In this document: one piece after another, positions 33,910-35,171 of the stretch
Numbering within the stretch: position 1 is the first letter of the stretch
Layout of the letters: the number at the start of each line of letters is the position of its first letter
NCBI GenBank assembly: GCA_022340305.1
Contig: JAJDOF010000044.1
Location: 1 to 35,171, forward strand
Reading direction: 5' to 3'
DNA length: 35,171 bases
DNA from: Gammaproteobacteria bacterium
GTDB lineage: Bacteria; Pseudomonadota; Gammaproteobacteria; GCA-001735895
Made by a program: the position numbers and the translations under genes
The notes under the pieces: generated by a model
Databases searched by the model: none
What the model saw: only the letters and a program-made list of their open reading frames with translations
Told to the model about the DNA's origin: nothing

Positions 33910-34938
33910 CTACTTCCCCGTCGCAAAGCGTTCCAGCTTGTCGATAAGCGATAGAGGCACCTCGATCCCCCGCGAAACGGCATTGGCGCGAAATTCGTGG
34001 CGCCGCTCACCCGGCAGGCGTACACCGGGCTCGGCCGCTAGCGCAGCCAGCATGGATTCGATGCGCGCGTGGTAAGCCGGATTGCCGCCTGGCGTGATAT
34101 CACCTGGAGAAATGGCAATAAAAAATTGTCCGACCCTCGGCTCTCCGCCGCTATTGTTCTTGAATACCGGCGCCTGGTAAGAGCAGTTGGGCCCGCTGAG
34201 CACACCGGCGAGCAGGTCGACCAGCAAGCCCAGTAACATTCCCTTGTAACCGCCGGCAGGTGCGAGTGCGCCACCGTCGATGACGGCGGCGGCATCGGTA
34301 GTATCCCGGCCCTTTGCATCGTAGCCCCAGCCCAGCGGAATCGGCCTGCCTTCAGCCGCTGCCTGCTTGATGGTTACCAGCGCGACCTGGCTCGTCGCCA
34401 TGTCGGCGATAACCGCTTCGCCACCACTGCGTGGCACTGCAAACGCCATCGGATTAGTGCCGAAAAAAGGACTCGCACCCGGCGCCGGCGCAACCGCCGA
34501 GGGTGAATTCGCGAAACCGATACCGATCAGGCCGGCGCCGGCCAGGCGCTGTACAAACCAGCCCACCACCCCTGCCGAATAGGAATCGATGATCGACAGC
34601 GCCGCGATACCCTGGCTTCTGGCGAGCGCGTAAAAGTCTGCTTCAGCCTCGGCAAAGGCCGCATGGGCAAATCCACTATCGGCCTCTGCGCGCAGCACCG
34701 CGGCTGCGATTTGCGTATGCCGTGGCGCGGCGTCACGATTTAGCTTACCGACCTGCAGGTGTCCGCAATAAAGCGGCAGGTAGCCGAGCCCGACGGTGCG
34801 AATACCGTCGGCTTCGGCATCCACGATCGATTGCACTGCCATATCGAGTTGCGCACCGTGCGCGCCACAACCGGCCAGGGCACGGCGCGCCAGGCTAGCC
34901 ACGTCGGTAAGGGACAGGATTTTAACAGGCTCAGACAT
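33910..34938 (-). CDS. Ldh/MDH2-family NAD(P)-dependent oxidoreductase with altered active site
   Basis: A 342-residue member of the malate/L-lactate/ureidoglycolate/piperideine-carboxylate dehydrogenase family. It shows FGTNPMAFAVPR, the DMATSQVALVTIKQAAAEGR-type nucleotide loop and GGYKGMLLGLLVDLLAGVLSG, all hallmarks of the fold. In typical members a catalytic His follows the first helix in D-G-x-x-S/T-H-G; here the same place reads DGIRTVGLGYLP, with Val for His. Either another residue does the proton transfer or the enzyme has a different role, for example imine reduction. The gene is in the same direction as the two-component/hydantoinase cluster but separated by 323 bp. Confidence 0.88.
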   Translation of the reverse strand: MSEPVKILSLTDVASLARRALAGCGAHGAQLDMAVQSIVDAEADGIRTVGLGYLPLYCGHLQVGKLNRDAAPRHTQIAAAVLRAEADSGFAHAAFAEAEADFYALARSQGIAALSIIDSYSAGVVGWFVQRLAGAGLIGIGFANSPSAVAPAPGASPFFGTNPMAFAVPRSGGEAVIADMATSQVALVTIKQAAAEGRPIPLGWGYDAKGRDTTDAAAVIDGGALAPAGGYKGMLLGLLVDLLAGVLSGPNCSYQAPVFKNNSGGEPRVGQFFIAISPGDITPGGNPAYHARIESMLAALAAEPGVRLPGERRHEFRANAVSRGIEVPLSLIDKLERFATGK

Positions 34939-35017
34939 ATTGTTTACCTCGGCAAAGGGTTAGCGATCGATAGCATCATTATGGGAAATGACGACGCTCC
35001 AACGCGTACTTTATAAG

Positions 35018-35037
35018 ATTCCCGCTTACGCGGGAAT
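35018..35037. repeat. REP-like TTCCCGC hairpin repeat
   Basis: ATTCCCGC-TTAC-GCGGGAAT is followed by GAC and, after a gap, by GTCATCCCC (35049-35057). This is the widespread intergenic repeat type whose unit is GTCATTCCCGC. It usually sits between genes and can end transcripts or be mobilised by RAYT proteins. Confidence 0.7.
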
Positions 35038-35100
35038 GACAGGTCAGCCCGTCATCCCCAGTTCGCGTCCGTCGGCAATGACGCCAGCACTCGCGCACAT

Positions 35101-35171
35101 TTATCCGCGCAGTTTTTCCAGTGTTTCTTGTGCGCCGCCGACAACGAAGCCGGCGTCGGTACCGGCGCAAA
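35101..35171 (-). CDS. C-terminal codons of an unrecognised gene
   Basis: On the minus strand the last 22 codons read AGTDAGFVVGGAQETLEKLR plus a final Gly and TAA. The text is clearly protein-like, with a closing amphipathic helix. The gene lies mostly beyond the window, in the same direction as the dehydrogenase. The fragment is too short to name. Confidence 0.5.
   Translation of the reverse strand, partial: CAGTDAGFVVGGAQETLEKLRG

Noticed and set aside
1-35171. CRISPR array, tRNA, rRNA, integrase or transposase genes
   Set aside because: Both strands were read for regular repeats, cloverleaf-like sequences and recombinase motifs; none was convincing.

Overview
The window looks like a chromosomal segment of a free-living proteobacterium. 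The gene styles (PatZ-type protein acetyltransferase, YciA thioesterase, QseBC-like two-component pair with a PmrA/QseB-type box, REP-like TTCCCGC hairpin) point towards a gammaproteobacterium. The many uptake systems for organic acids, peptides and amino acids suggest a heterotroph, perhaps aquatic. This placement is inference from gene content; there is no rRNA or other taxonomic marker. No tRNA, CRISPR array, intact insertion sequence or phage module was seen.

Layout. (1) 1-4154, plus strand: the end of a TRAP substrate-binding protein, a hairpin, a fused DctQ-DctM TRAP permease, a 94-nt structured inverted repeat, a palindrome and an IclR regulator. (2) 4155-7486: small genes, a membrane-bound class III nucleotide cyclase, the wreck of a second cyclase gene, and yciA with a clear sigma-70 promoter. 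(3) 7666-11476: a PatZ-like lysine acetyltransferase and a class II histone-deacetylase-family protein, divergent from 71 bp, followed by a decayed copy of the yciA 3' end. (4) 11495-20514, minus strand: a universal stress protein, then a seven-gene catabolic operon (large family-5 SBP, two permeases, two ATPases, a TauD-type dioxygenase and a Rieske oxygenase). (5) 20798-25616: glycolate oxidase glcD, glcE and glcF, divergent from a D-amino-acid-transaminase-like gene. (6) 25757-27591: an orphan family-3 amino-acid SBP and a polytopic membrane protein gene killed by three nonsense codons. (7) 27614-33586, minus strand: short leader ORF, response regulator, histidine kinase, hydantoinase/oxoprolinase HyuA and HyuB, all head to tail. 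(8) 33910-35171: an Ldh/MDH2-family dehydrogenase lacking the usual catalytic His, a REP-like hairpin and the last codons of an unknown gene.

How it fits together. The common theme is import and oxidation of small carboxylated or nitrogenous compounds: TRAP import under an IclR regulator; ABC import coupled to two non-haem iron oxygenases; glycolate to glyoxylate oxidation; transamination; and cyclic amide opening next to a two-component system. The most interesting candidates are the ABC/TauD/Rieske operon with unknown substrate, the divergent acetylation writer/eraser pair, and the two-component/leader/hydantoinase cluster. Four places carry decayed genes or probable decayed genes, so this is a segment with visible gene turnover.
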